DNA from: Planctomycetales bacterium
GTDB taxonomy: Bacteria > Planctomycetota > SZUA-567
NCBI GenBank assembly: GCA_025997475.1
Contig: BNUQ01000024.1
Coordinates: 1 to 27,492, forward strand
Direction: 5' to 3'
DNA length: 27,492 nucleotides
The notes below the pieces were generated by a model. The model was not told the DNA's origin and ran no database searches. It saw nothing but the letters and a program-made list of their open reading frames with translations. A program made the translations under genes and the position numbers. Positions within the stretch are counted from its first letter, which is position 1. Every line of letters starts with the position of its first letter. This document shows, piece by piece, positions 15,606-23,391 of the stretch.

Positions 15606-15945
15606 CGCAACCGGCGCCGGTCGCGGCGTTGACGAACTCCGCGCTTGGTTTTGCCGGAATTTTCCCGACGCGGCGATTGCGGATAACGACGCGGCTGACG
15701 ACGACTATGTTCGTTGGGAAACGACCGCGCTCGCCAAAGAAATTGAAGCGCGCAAGAGCCCCGGACGAGTTCTGCGCGCCTATCGTTTGCGCGAGGGCGT
15801 GTCGTTGGTGGAATTAGCGCAAAAAACCGGTCTGCAACACACGGCGATTGCCGCGATGGAGCGCGATAATCAGGAAATTGACGCCAGTATCGCTCGCCGT
15901 TTCGCCGAAGCGCTACACTTTGATTCTTCCCGCTTGTCGGTTTAG
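15574..15945 (+). CDS. XRE-family HTH antitoxin
   Basis: A 123-residue DNA-binding protein. The C-terminal part (about 64-118) is a Cro/C1-type helix-turn-helix: VLRAYRLREGVSLVELAQKTGLQHTAIAAMERD then IDASIARRFAEALH. The acidic N-terminal half (18-55) is the likely toxin-neutralising region. The start is set by GAGG at 15564-15567, six bases before the ATG; the frame extends to 15523 but without such a signal. It overlaps the toxin gene by 32 bases in another frame, implying translational coupling. It should neutralise the toxin and repress the shared promoter, possibly through the inverted repeat around 15241. Confidence 0.8.
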   Translation: MPVHEKTRRIDATGAGRGVDELRAWFCRNFPDAAIADNDAADDDYVRWETTALAKEIEARKSPGRVLRAYRLREGVSLVELAQKTGLQHTAIAAMERDNQEIDASIARRFAEALHFDSSRLSV

Positions 15946-16039
15946 TCCGTCCTATTTACGGAGCGGGGAAGGAGTATTCACTATGCTCGGTCGCCGGTTT
16001 AACCCGCCGCTCTCGCAACGCCTGTAAAGGAATGTTTCT

Positions 16040-18307
16040 ATGCCGCCGCTCCTGTCTCTCTGGTCGCGAATAGTCCGGCGCCTGCCGGTTTCGCTGTTGG
16101 CGCAATCGTTTTTTGTCCTGCTCGCCTTCTTTTTGATGACGAGCATCAGTTACCTCGCGGTGCGGGGAATTTTGAACAAACACCTGCTTGCCGGCGCGGA
16201 AGAATCTCTGCGCACCACCGAAGCGCATATCGAAACAAGTTTGCAAGAATCGAAAAACACGCTCGTCAATTCCGCGTTCATCATCCGGCGGATTATCAAG
16301 CGCGGCGACAGTCAAGAACAATTGCTGGCTTATTTGACGGATTTAACCGACTGGCTGAGGGCGAATCTGGGAGACGTCGCCGGTTTCAACGGCATTTACG
16401 GCTTTTTGCGCGACGATTTTTTATCGGGCGGGCGTCGGCAAGCGTCCACCGCTTACGACCCGACCGAGCGTCATTTGCGCGGCGATTTTTTATCGGGCGG
16501 GCTCTGGCAAGCGTCCGCCGCTTACGACCCGACCGAGCGTCCGTGGTATCGGGCGGCGAAAAATGCCGCCGGACAAGTCGCCGCCACCGATATTTACATC
16601 GACGCGCACACCGGCAAAGCCGTTGTGTCCTACGCGCAGGAATTGTTTGACGACGACGGCGCGTCGTTGGGCGTGCTCGCCATCGACGTGCGGTTGGACA
16701 AAATTCTCGATTACATTAAATCCGTCAAATTGTTCAACAGCGACCGCGGTTTCTGTATTCTGCTGAACCAAAATTTACGTCTCGTGAACCATCCCAATGC
16801 CGCGCTCATCGACGCGCCGTTCGCGTCGGTCAACGACGATTATGCCGCCGTCACGGCGCGCTTGCGGGCGGGAGAAAACGTTGCCGCGTTGCGGACGAAG
16901 AACTACGCCGGCGAGGCGTCCGTCGTTTTCTTTCGTCGAATTTTCAACGGCTGGTATCTCGGCGTCATTGAGCCGGAGTCCGACTACCGTCGCGATTTAA
17001 CCGACACGCTATGGGCTTTGGCGACGGTGGGGGCGTTAATGGCGGTGGCGCTGATTTTCGGGTTGCAACAATTGCGCCGCCGCATCAACCTCCTCATCAA
17101 CGAACTCCGCGTAACCGCCAATCGCATGCAAGAAGCCAATCGGATGAAAAGCGCGTTTTTAGCGAACGTGAGCCACGAACTCCGCACGCCGCTCAACGCG
17201 GCGCAGGGCTTCGCGGCGCTCGCGATGCGCGACGACGAGGTCCGTCCGGTGTGCCGTCATTACTTTGAAAAAATCTCCTTGGCGGTGCGCTCGCTTCTTG
17301 CCATCATCGACGACCTCTTAGACCTCACCGCCATCGAGCAGGGAAAAATCACGCTGAACGTCGCGTCGTTCGATTTGCGCGAACTTTTAGAAAACACGTT
17401 GACCCTCCACCAAAATTCCGCCGCCGCCAAAGGGCTGACGCTCGCGGCGGAATTTATTCCCCCGCCGCCCCACCTCAGCCAAATCGTCCGCACCGACCTC
17501 CGTTTCGGTAAAATTACGCTGAACCTCTCGGGCGACGTTTCGCGCTTGGCGCAGGTGTTAAATCATTTGGTCGGCAACGCGATTAAATTTACGGAGCGCG
17601 GCGACGTTGCCGTGCGCGCCCACGTGCTTGACGAAAGTCCGCGCGGGGTCTGGATAAAAATCGAAGTGCTTGACACCGGCGTCGGCGTCAAGCCGCAAAT
17701 GCGCGACAACATTTTCGCGGCTTTTTCCCAAAGCGACACGTCCAGCACGCGGCGCTTCGGCGGACTCGGCGTGGGTTTGGTGACTTGCAAACGATTGTTA
17801 GAATTGATGAACGGCGACTTGACGGTAAAAAGCGAAACGGGGAAAGGCAGTGTCTTTACTATCCGCCTCCGTCTGCCGCGCGGGCGCGAAGCCGCCCCGC
17901 CGCCGGAACCGACGGAAGAGGATTTCGCGGCGCTGAATTTGGCGGGCAAAACGATTTTAATTGTTGACGACAATCCCGTTAATCAGGCGTTATTGGAAGA
18001 ATTGATTGCGCCGGCGAAGGCGCAACTGTTGCTCGCCGACGACGGGCAGGAAGCGGTGAAGACGGCGCAGACGCGGCATCTCGATTTGATTTTTATGGAT
18101 TTGCAAATGCCGGTGATGGACGGCTTGCAGGCGACGCGCGTCATTCGCGAAACGTTCGGTCCCCTCGACCTGCCGATTATCGCGGTCAGCGCCAACGCGA
18201 TGCCGGAACACAAACAAGCCGGTCTCGCCGCCGGTATGAACGATTACCTCACCAAGCCCGTCGATATCATCGAACTCTACAACGCGCTGAAAAATTATGT
18301 GGGGTAA
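16040..18307 (+). CDS. Hybrid histidine kinase with Cache-like sensor and REC
   Basis: A 755-residue membrane sensor kinase. Helices at about 19-42 and 324-343 enclose a double-Cache-like periplasmic sensor (45-315). Its ligand-binding core reads YDPTERPWYRAA, then ATDIYID..TGKAVVSYAQ and GVLAIDVRLDKI, the usual dCache pattern for amino acids or small organic ligands. A 23-residue segment before the WYRAA motif is duplicated. HisKA has His379 in VSHELRTPLNA. The ATPase domain is complete: N513, DTGVGV at 545-550, GGLGVGL at 574-580. The receiver has D643/D644, phospho-acceptor D687, S717 and K739. Unlike the other two kinases there is no HPt domain, so the phosphoryl group must pass to a separate HPt protein or the receiver acts as an internal switch. 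AAGGA at 16027-16031 lies eight bases before the ATG. Confidence 0.9.
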   Translation: MPPLLSLWSRIVRRLPVSLLAQSFFVLLAFFLMTSISYLAVRGILNKHLLAGAEESLRTTEAHIETSLQESKNTLVNSAFIIRRIIKRGDSQEQLLAYLTDLTDWLRANLGDVAGFNGIYGFLRDDFLSGGRRQASTAYDPTERHLRGDFLSGGLWQASAAYDPTERPWYRAAKNAAGQVAATDIYIDAHTGKAVVSYAQELFDDDGASLGVLAIDVRLDKILDYIKSVKLFNSDRGFCILLNQNLRLVNHPNAALIDAPFASVNDDYAAVTARLRAGENVAALRTKNYAGEASVVFFRRIFNGWYLGVIEPESDYRRDLTDTLWALATVGALMAVALIFGLQQLRRRINLLINELRVTANRMQEANRMKSAFLANVSHELRTPLNAAQGFAALAMRDDEVRPVCRHYFEKISLAVRSLLAIIDDLLDLTAIEQGKITLNVASFDLRELLENTLTLHQNSAAAKGLTLAAEFIPPPPHLSQIVRTDLRFGKITLNLSGDVSRLAQVLNHLVGNAIKFTERGDVAVRAHVLDESPRGVWIKIEVLDTGVGVKPQMRDNIFAAFSQSDTSSTRRFGGLGVGLVTCKRLLELMNGDLTVKSETGKGSVFTIRLRLPRGREAAPPPEPTEEDFAALNLAGKTILIVDDNPVNQALLEELIAPAKAQLLLADDGQEAVKTAQTRHLDLIFMDLQMPVMDGLQATRVIRETFGPLDLPIIAVSANAMPEHKQAGLAAGMNDYLTKPVDIIELYNALKNYVG
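16415..16552 (+). repeat. 69-bp in-frame tandem duplication in the kinase 3 sensor
   Basis: Two adjacent 69-bp copies (16415-16483 and 16484-16552) encode 23-residue segments ending in AYDPTERHL.. and AYDPTERPW.. respectively. They differ at only a few bases. The second copy is continuous with the conserved WYRAA motif, so the first is the extra one. Confidence 0.85.
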
Positions 18308-18344
18308 CTTGGCGGGGAAAGTTTTTGGGACCATATTTCGCAAA

Positions 18345-18444
18345 ACAATTAAGAATTAAGAATGAAGAATTAAGAATTTTGGTTTGACGGTAAAATTGCG
18401 TGAAGCGAATTGGCTCGTTAAACTCCGCCATTCTTAATTCTTAA
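18345..18444. repeat. AATTAAG/AATTCTT inverted heptad arrays (element E)
   Basis: AATTAAGAATTAAGAATGAAG-type units (about 18348-18376) face ATTCTTAATTCTTAA (18430-18444) around a core that resembles the others (GCGTGAAGCG). The right arm is interrupted by the 349-bp element that follows. Confidence 0.65.
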
Positions 18445-18793
18445 CTGATGTTACGCGATTTTGATAATCATGCCGCCAGTCGCCCCAACGGGGCGAAACA
18501 TATCAGCCCGGGGTAAGGCGCACGCTCTTGGCGCCGCCACCCCGGGTAGCGGTTGATTGATAAAATAATCCGACAGTCCCGCCGTTAGGCGGCAAACGCC
18601 GCCTCCGGCGGCGAAAGCGGTTCGCCAAAGCGCGGCGAACCGTCCAGTTGCGGTTGGCGCTTCGCGCCGTTTTTTCCCCGAGTTGCGCGGCGGAAACGCC
18701 TCGCCGCTCCATTCACATTAAGCCCATAGCGGGGCTTTTAGCGGACACGTCCGCCGTGGCGGAGTTGATGATGACAAATTCGCGTAACATGAG
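18445..18793. mobile_element. 349-bp MITE-like element with about 28-bp inverted ends and a 7-bp direct repeat
   Basis: The ends CTGATGTTACGCGATTTTG.. (18445 onward) and ..CAAATTCGCGTAACATGAG (to 18793) are inverted repeats matching at about 23 of 28 positions. TTCTTAA flanks the element on both sides (18438-18444 and 18794-18800), consistent with target-site duplication. The interior is packed with hairpins, for example CGCCCC-AAC-GGGGCG near 18482 and CCCGGGGT/ACCCCGGG flanking a central stem (about 18509-18548). No credible gene is inside. It fills most of the 528-base gap before gatA. Confidence 0.7.
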
Positions 18794-18835
18794 TTCTTAA
18801 TTCGTAATTAACCCCCTCACCCCATCCAAAAAAAT

Positions 18836-20260
18836 ATGCACACACTCACCGCCACCGAAATTGCCGACCGCGTCCGCGCCGGCGTTTTAAATCCCCGCGA
18901 CCTTCACGCCGCGCTCCTCGACCGCATCCGCCGCCGCGACGCCGACATCGGCGCGTTTTTGCAATTGCCGGAGCCGACGCAATTTTCGACCGGCGGCGTT
19001 CTCGCCGGCGTGCCGGTCGCGGTCAAGGACAATATCTGCTGGCAAGACCAGCCGACGACCTGCGCCAGTAAAATGCTCGAACATTTTCGTCCGCCGTATT
19101 CCGCGACCGTCGTTGAATTGTTGCAAGCGTCCGGCGCGACGCTCCTCGGTAAAACCAATATGGACGAATTTGCGATGGGCAGTTCGACCGAGACCTCGGC
19201 GTTGCGGCGGACGCGCAATCCGTGGGATTTAACCCGCGTGCCGGGCGGCTCGTCCGGCGGCTCGGCGGCGGCGGTCGCGGCGGGATTTTGTCCGATAGCG
19301 CTCGGTAGCGACACCGGCGGCTCAATTCGCCAGCCCGCGAGTTGTTGCGGCGTCATCGGCTTCAAGCCGACTTACGGCGCGGTCAGCCGCTACGGTTTGA
19401 TTGCCTTCGGCTCGTCGCTCGACCAAATCGGCGTGTTCGCGCGCTCCGCCGACGACGCCAATTTATTGTTCAACGTCATCGCGCAACCCGACCCGCGCGA
19501 CGCGACTTGCGACCCGTCGGCAATCGCCAAATTAGACGCCCTGCCCGACAATTTAGCGGGCGCGCGCATCGGCTTGCCCGCCGAGTATTTCGACACCGAC
19601 GGCTTAAACGCCGAAGTCAAAAGCGTCGTCATGACCGCCGTCGAACAATTGCGCGCGCGCGGCGCGACGGTGAAAAACATCAGATTGAAAAATCTAAAAT
19701 ACGCCGTGCCGACGTATTACATCGTCGCGACCGCCGAAGCGAGTTCCAATTTGGCGCGGTTCGACGGCGCGCATTTCACCGAACGGACGGCGGCGGACGA
19801 CATCGCGGCGCTGATGAGCCGCACCCGCGACCAATTTTTCGGCGAAGAGGTGAAGCGGCGGATAATGCTCGGCACCTACGTTTTGTCGGCGGGCTACTAC
19901 GACGCCTATTACGCGCGGGCGCTGAAAGTGCGGACGCTGATTGCGCGGGAATTTGCCGACGCGTTCGCGGAGGTTGACCTCATCGCCTCGCCGACGGCGC
20001 CGACGACGGCGTTTGCGTTCGGCGAGCGCGCGTCCGACCCGTTGGCGATGTATTTGTCGGACATTTACACGATTAGCGCCAATTTGGCGGGGATTCCGGC
20101 GATTTCCATTCCGGTCGGCACGGACGCCGGCGGTCTGCCGGTCGGCTTACAATTGATGGCGAAACGTAATGCCGACAGTTCGCTCCTCACCGCGGCGAAG
20201 GTCTGCGAAGAATTTTCGGGCTGGCGCAATCGCGTGGCGGACGGCGCGGGTGAGCAGTGA
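18836..20260 (+). CDS. gatA: Glutamyl-/aspartyl-tRNA(Gln/Asn) amidotransferase subunit A
   Basis: A 474-residue cytosolic amidase-signature enzyme, the usual GatA length. In the GatCAB complex it releases ammonia from glutamine for conversion of Glu-tRNA(Gln) or Asp-tRNA(Asn) to the cognate amide form. The Ser-cisSer-Lys triad is visible: Lys64 in VAVKDN, Ser139 in VPGGSSGGS and Ser163 in GSDTGGSIRQP. The spacings (75 and 24 residues) are those of characterised GatA proteins. The segment GFKPTYGAVSRYGLIAFGSSLDQIG and the GKTNMDEFAMGSSTE motif are also typical. The ATG at 18836 has no clear ribosome-binding site. gatB and gatC are not in the window. It converges with ispF, with a heptad-repeat hairpin between. 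Confidence 0.96.
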   Translation: MHTLTATEIADRVRAGVLNPRDLHAALLDRIRRRDADIGAFLQLPEPTQFSTGGVLAGVPVAVKDNICWQDQPTTCASKMLEHFRPPYSATVVELLQASGATLLGKTNMDEFAMGSSTETSALRRTRNPWDLTRVPGGSSGGSAAAVAAGFCPIALGSDTGGSIRQPASCCGVIGFKPTYGAVSRYGLIAFGSSLDQIGVFARSADDANLLFNVIAQPDPRDATCDPSAIAKLDALPDNLAGARIGLPAEYFDTDGLNAEVKSVVMTAVEQLRARGATVKNIRLKNLKYAVPTYYIVATAEASSNLARFDGAHFTERTAADDIAALMSRTRDQFFGEEVKRRIMLGTYVLSAGYYDAYYARALKVRTLIAREFADAFAEVDLIASPTAPTTAFAFGERASDPLAMYLSDIYTISANLAGIPAISIPVGTDAGGLPVGLQLMAKRNADSSLLTAAKVCEEFSGWRNRVADGAGEQ

Positions 20261-20262
20261 GC

Positions 20263-20334
20263 AAAAAGTTAAAAGTTAAAAGTTGAGATGACCGTTATCT
20301 ATTCTCAACTTTCAACTTTTAACTTTCAACTTTT
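20263..20334. repeat. Heptad-repeat hairpin between convergent gatA and ispF (element F)
   Basis: AGTTAAA units (20267-20286) face AACTTTC/AACTTTT units (20304-20334), separated by only about 17 bases. This is the most compact of these inverted arrays and could serve as a two-way terminator for the convergent genes. Confidence 0.7.
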
Positions 20335-20805
20335 GATTAACAGCACCGCGACTTGCGCGCGAACGGCGTCGCCCCGCCCGACGGCGTCCAAGCCCTCGCC
20401 CGTCTTGGCTTTGACGCTCACCGCCGCCGGCGCGACGCCGAGCAGTTGCGCGATACTCGCGGCGATGGCGGTTTTATGCGGCGATAAACGCGGTTTTTCG
20501 AGTTGAACGGTCGCGTCGAGATTGCCGATTTGATAACCGCGCGCGCGCATCAGCGCCGCCGCCGCCGCAAGAAAATCCCGCGACGCGCGTCCGCGATTTT
20601 CCGGCGCGGCGTCGGGAAAATGTTCGCCGAGGTCGCCCGCCGCGAGCGCCCCAAAAATCGCGTCGGCGAGCGCGTGCAACAACACGTCGCCGTCGGAATG
20701 GGCAACCGCCGCAAACGGCATCGGCAAACGGACGCCGCCTAACCATAAATGGTCGCCGGCGCGGTCAAGCGCGTGCAAATCCTCGCCAAAGCCGATGCGC
20801 GTCAT
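20326..20805 (-). CDS. ispF: 2-C-methyl-D-erythritol 2,4-cyclodiphosphate synthase
   Basis: A 159-residue enzyme of the MEP isoprenoid pathway that converts 4-diphosphocytidyl-methylerythritol 2-phosphate to the cyclic diphosphate with loss of CMP. The metal ligands are in place: Asp9 and His11 in RIGFGEDLHAL (family RIGHGFDVH) and His44 in AHSDGDVLLHALADAI. GDLGEHFPD, EKPRLSPH and the end motif KAKTGEGLDAVGRGD are canonical. The length is normal, without fusion to IspD. The ATG at 20805 has GGAG about six bases upstream; the frame could extend to a TTG at 20832, which lacks support. The C-terminal codons lie in the heptad array shared with gatA. The other MEP genes are elsewhere. Confidence 0.96.
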   Translation of the reverse strand: MTRIGFGEDLHALDRAGDHLWLGGVRLPMPFAAVAHSDGDVLLHALADAIFGALAAGDLGEHFPDAAPENRGRASRDFLAAAAALMRARGYQIGNLDATVQLEKPRLSPHKTAIAASIAQLLGVAPAAVSVKAKTGEGLDAVGRGDAVRAQVAVLLIKS

Positions 20806-20933
20806 TTTTTCTCCGATTTTTTTCCGGCGCAACTCTTGTCGATAAAAAAAAAACTCCTACTATCTCGCAAATCTTTATCGGACATTGAGCGCAAAAAATT
20901 TTTCATAATCTTTGTTTCAAGGGAGGGGAAAAA

Positions 20934-21203
20934 ATGAAGAAGTTGGTGATGATGGCGGCGATGATGACGCTGGGTTTGGTGGCGACCGGTTGTAGTGTTC
21001 CGTCTTGCGCGAAAGGCAATTGTCGCGTGATTAAGCCGAAACGCGAAGGTTGCAACGATTGGTATTGCCAGAATATCGGGCGCAAATTGGTTGACCCGCG
21101 CGTGCAAAAAGGCGAAGAAGTTACGTTCGACGACGGCATCGTGATTCGCACTTATCCGCAAGACAAAATCGTTAAACAATTCTCCGAAGACGCGGCGAAA
21201 TAA
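20934..21203 (+). CDS. Small cysteine-rich lipoprotein of unknown function
   Basis: An 89-residue protein with a typical lipoprotein signal: Lys-Lys, a hydrophobic stretch, then VATGC with the predicted lipidated Cys20. The mature part holds four more cysteines (25, 30, 40, 45) in a compact N-terminal region, which could bind a metal or form disulphides, then a charged C-terminal half. I do not recognise the family. A very strong ribosome-binding site (GGGAGGGG at about 20921-20928) and an intrinsic terminator right after the gene suggest a highly expressed single-gene transcript. It is divergent from ispF. Confidence 0.8.
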   Translation: MKKLVMMAAMMTLGLVATGCSVPSCAKGNCRVIKPKREGCNDWYCQNIGRKLVDPRVQKGEEVTFDDGIVIRTYPQDKIVKQFSEDAAK

Positions 21204-21224
21204 ATTTTTTCCAACGCCACACAA

Positions 21225-21257
21225 AAACCCGACGCTCGCACGTCGGGTTTTATTTTT
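21225..21257 (+). terminator. Intrinsic terminator of the small lipoprotein gene
   Basis: Perfect 10-bp arms AAACCCGACG (21225-21234) and CGTCGGGTTT (21241-21250) with the loop CTCGCA, then TATTTTT. It lies 22 bases after the stop codon. Confidence 0.9.
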
Positions 21258-21302
21258 CGGCGGAAAGCGTAAGAAATTTAAGGGAGTTTAAGGAACGCCC
21301 AA

Positions 21303-21345
21303 GAGCGCAACTTTTCCCTTTTCCCTTTCAACTCTCAACTCTGCT
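21303..21345. repeat. Single-sided heptad array at the 3' end of tatC (element G)
   Basis: CTTTTCCCTTTTCCCTTTCAACTCTCAACTCTGCTC is made of degenerate 7-bp units of the same family. The last units overlap the C-terminal codons of tatC. No inverted partner is evident. Confidence 0.55.
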
Positions 21346-22101
21346 CTTATAGACCAGCCGCGCCAACCAGTAACCGGCGCCGTAGAGCGCCGTCAGGCAG
21401 GTCGCCAACAGTAGCATCGTGTAAGGGTCGGGCGGCGTGAAGAGCGCGGCGACAATCAGGAGCGCGAAGAGCGTTTGCCGCCAGTAACGCCCGATTTTCT
21501 CCGGCGGGAGTAAACCCGTCCACGCCAACGCCGCCATCGCCAGCGGTAATTCAAAGCCCAAGCCGAAGCCCAGACACGCCATAAAAATAAAGTCGAGATA
21601 CGCATCGACGCGCCATTGCGTTACCGTCGCGCTGAGCGTGCGGTCGAAATGCGCGAGCCAACTCAAACCCAGCGGCGCGGCATACAAAAACGCCAGCGCC
21701 GCGCCCAGCAAAAATAAACCGGTGCCGGCGACGGCAATCGACTTGACGGCGCGTTTTTCCCGCGGCGTCAAACCGGGCGCGACGAAAAGCCAGAGTTGCG
21801 TCAGAATAATCGGCAAGGTCAGCCCGACCGCGATTTTCAGCGCCAAGTCAAACGCGCTGGACAACCCTTCCGTCGGGCGCATAAATTGCAACGGAAACAA
21901 ATCCGCCGCCGTCCCGCCGAGCCATTGCGCGGCGCGCTCGCGCGGGAACATCGCGAGTTGCCACAGGTCGCGATAAAAAAACATACAGAGCGCAAAAACC
22001 GCGCCCGTCGTCAACACGATGACGAATAGGCGCGAGCGCAGTTCTTCAAGATGTTCGCCGAAGGGCATTGACGCGGCAGGCGGCGTGACGGACTGATTCA
22101 T
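21328..22101 (-). CDS. tatC: Sec-independent protein translocase TatC
   Basis: A 257-residue inner-membrane protein with six predicted transmembrane helices, the receptor core of the twin-arginine translocase that exports folded proteins. The N-terminal signature HLEELRSRL is intact, as is the segment FVAPGLTPREKR in the first periplasmic loop region and the FELPLAM segment. The late motif FTPPDPYTMLLLA is the conserved TPPD region. The length is normal. The ATG at 22101 has only a weak ribosome-binding site. tatA or tatB are not adjacent, and heptad-repeat DNA lies on both sides, so it appears to be transcribed alone. Confidence 0.95.
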   Translation of the reverse strand: MNQSVTPPAASMPFGEHLEELRSRLFVIVLTTGAVFALCMFFYRDLWQLAMFPRERAAQWLGGTAADLFPLQFMRPTEGLSSAFDLALKIAVGLTLPIILTQLWLFVAPGLTPREKRAVKSIAVAGTGLFLLGAALAFLYAAPLGLSWLAHFDRTLSATVTQWRVDAYLDFIFMACLGFGLGFELPLAMAALAWTGLLPPEKIGRYWRQTLFALLIVAALFTPPDPYTMLLLATCLTALYGAGYWLARLVYKSRVES

Positions 22102-22121
22102 TATTGACCGACTCTAATTTT

Positions 22122-22272
22122 AGGGAGAGTTTAGAGTTGAGAGATTGGAGTTTAGCCGTGGTTGCGCTTCGCGCGTCTTAAAAAACAAAACTCCGCTCTC
22201 TCAACTCTAAACTTTCAACTCTCAACTCTGCTCTCTAAACTCTGCTCTCTAAACTTTGCTCTTTCAACTTTG
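22122..22272. repeat. Inverted heptad-repeat arrays upstream of the TPR lipoprotein gene (element H)
   Basis: GAGTTTA/GAGTTGA units (about 22122-22155) face a long array of CTCAACT, CTAAACT, CTCTGCT and CTTTCAA units (about 22193-22272). The core holds the 25-bp sequence shared, inverted, with 2248-2272. This one lies between divergent genes, unlike most of the others. Confidence 0.75.
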
Positions 22273-22331
22273 TTGGAAATTCTGCCGATAAAGTTACGGG
22301 AAGTTCTGTTTCTAACGTTTAGAGAAAAAAA

Positions 22332-23369
22332 ATGAAGAACAAAATTTTTATCCGCGGCGGCGGACTGATTGCTTTGACGGTTTTGACGCTCGCCGGTTGT
22401 GCCGACCTGTCCGCGCCGAGAAACGACGCGCCGTCCGCCGCGCCGTCCGCAGACGACTGGGCGCTCGGCGTGGCGTCCGCGCCGAGCGGTTTGACCGAGC
22501 GCGTGCGCAATACGGTCAAAGCGGAATTTTCCGACGCCAAAGTCGAAGGCGAAAAATTTCGCGAAACCGATGAAATCTGGCAGGAAAAATTAGGTCCGCT
22601 CGCCGACAATCCCGATTTCCAACGCGCCGAGCAACTGCGGCAAGACCGCCAATTCGCCGCCGCGCGCGACCTTTTTCTGAACCTGACGAAAGCGTATCCG
22701 AGCGCGTCCGGCGTTTATCGGCGCCTTGGCGACTGCTACTATAATCTATTGGAATTGCATCCCGCCGTCGCCGCGTATGAAACGGCGTCGCGCCTCAATC
22801 CTGAAAATTATTTTGCGTTGCGCGGGTTGGCGTTTGCCCACCTTTATTACGGACACAGTTTATGGGACGCGCGCGAGTTCGTGAAAGCGCACGAGCAATA
22901 CGGTCTGGCGTTACGCTTGTTGCAACGATGCACGCGCATTTATCCCGCCGATTTTGAGGCGTTGTTCGGGCGGAGTATGGCGGCGGAGGGCGCGAGCCGG
23001 CGACTGTATCAAAGCGCCCTCGCGCTACGCCAGGCGGGGAAAGCCGAACAAGCCGCCGTCGCGGCGCGCAACTGTTTGGACGTGATTGAAGAGGGCGTCG
23101 AAACCGGCAGACAACGGTTGCGGAAAAATCCCGACGAAGTCGCGCCGAAAAATGTGATTGGCGGTTTGGCGCAACGCCGCGCTTTGCTCTGCCACGAATT
23201 TTCGGCGCTCGGCAACGCCGCGCAAAGTATGGAGCAGGCGGTCAATATGTATGAGGCAATCCTGAAAACCGACCCCGACAACGCGCTGGCGAAACAAGAA
23301 GCGGAAAAATGCCGCGCGCTGTTGGAAAAATGGAACGCCGACGCGGAAGCGGAAGACCGGAATAATTAG
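22332..23369 (+). CDS. TPR-repeat lipoprotein
   Basis: A 345-residue exported protein. The signal ends in the lipobox LAGC with lipidated Cys23. After a Ser/Pro/Ala-rich linker (24-55), the body is alpha-helical with tetratricopeptide-like repeats: FQRAEQLRQDRQFAAARDLFLNLTKAYP, GVYRRLGDCYYNLLELHPAVAAYETASRLNP and NYFALRGLAFAHLYYG with KAHEQYGLALRLLQRC are the clearest, around residues 95-205. A later pair lies near 300-330 (MEQAVNMYEAILKTDPDNALAKQEAEKCRALL). TPR domains mediate protein-protein contacts; a scaffold role in the envelope is likely but unproven. A weak GAG stands before an A-run and the ATG. It converges with the next gene over a perfect palindrome. Confidence 0.83.
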   Translation: MKNKIFIRGGGLIALTVLTLAGCADLSAPRNDAPSAAPSADDWALGVASAPSGLTERVRNTVKAEFSDAKVEGEKFRETDEIWQEKLGPLADNPDFQRAEQLRQDRQFAAARDLFLNLTKAYPSASGVYRRLGDCYYNLLELHPAVAAYETASRLNPENYFALRGLAFAHLYYGHSLWDAREFVKAHEQYGLALRLLQRCTRIYPADFEALFGRSMAAEGASRRLYQSALALRQAGKAEQAAVAARNCLDVIEEGVETGRQRLRKNPDEVAPKNVIGGLAQRRALLCHEFSALGNAAQSMEQAVNMYEAILKTDPDNALAKQEAEKCRALLEKWNADAEAEDRNN

Positions 23370-23391
23370 CGATTGAAAAAATATGGGAAAA

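Noticed and set aside
18503..18712. 69-codon open frame on the minus strand within the 349-bp element
   Set aside because: It is arginine-rich, spans several hairpins, has no ribosome-binding site and resembles no transposase.
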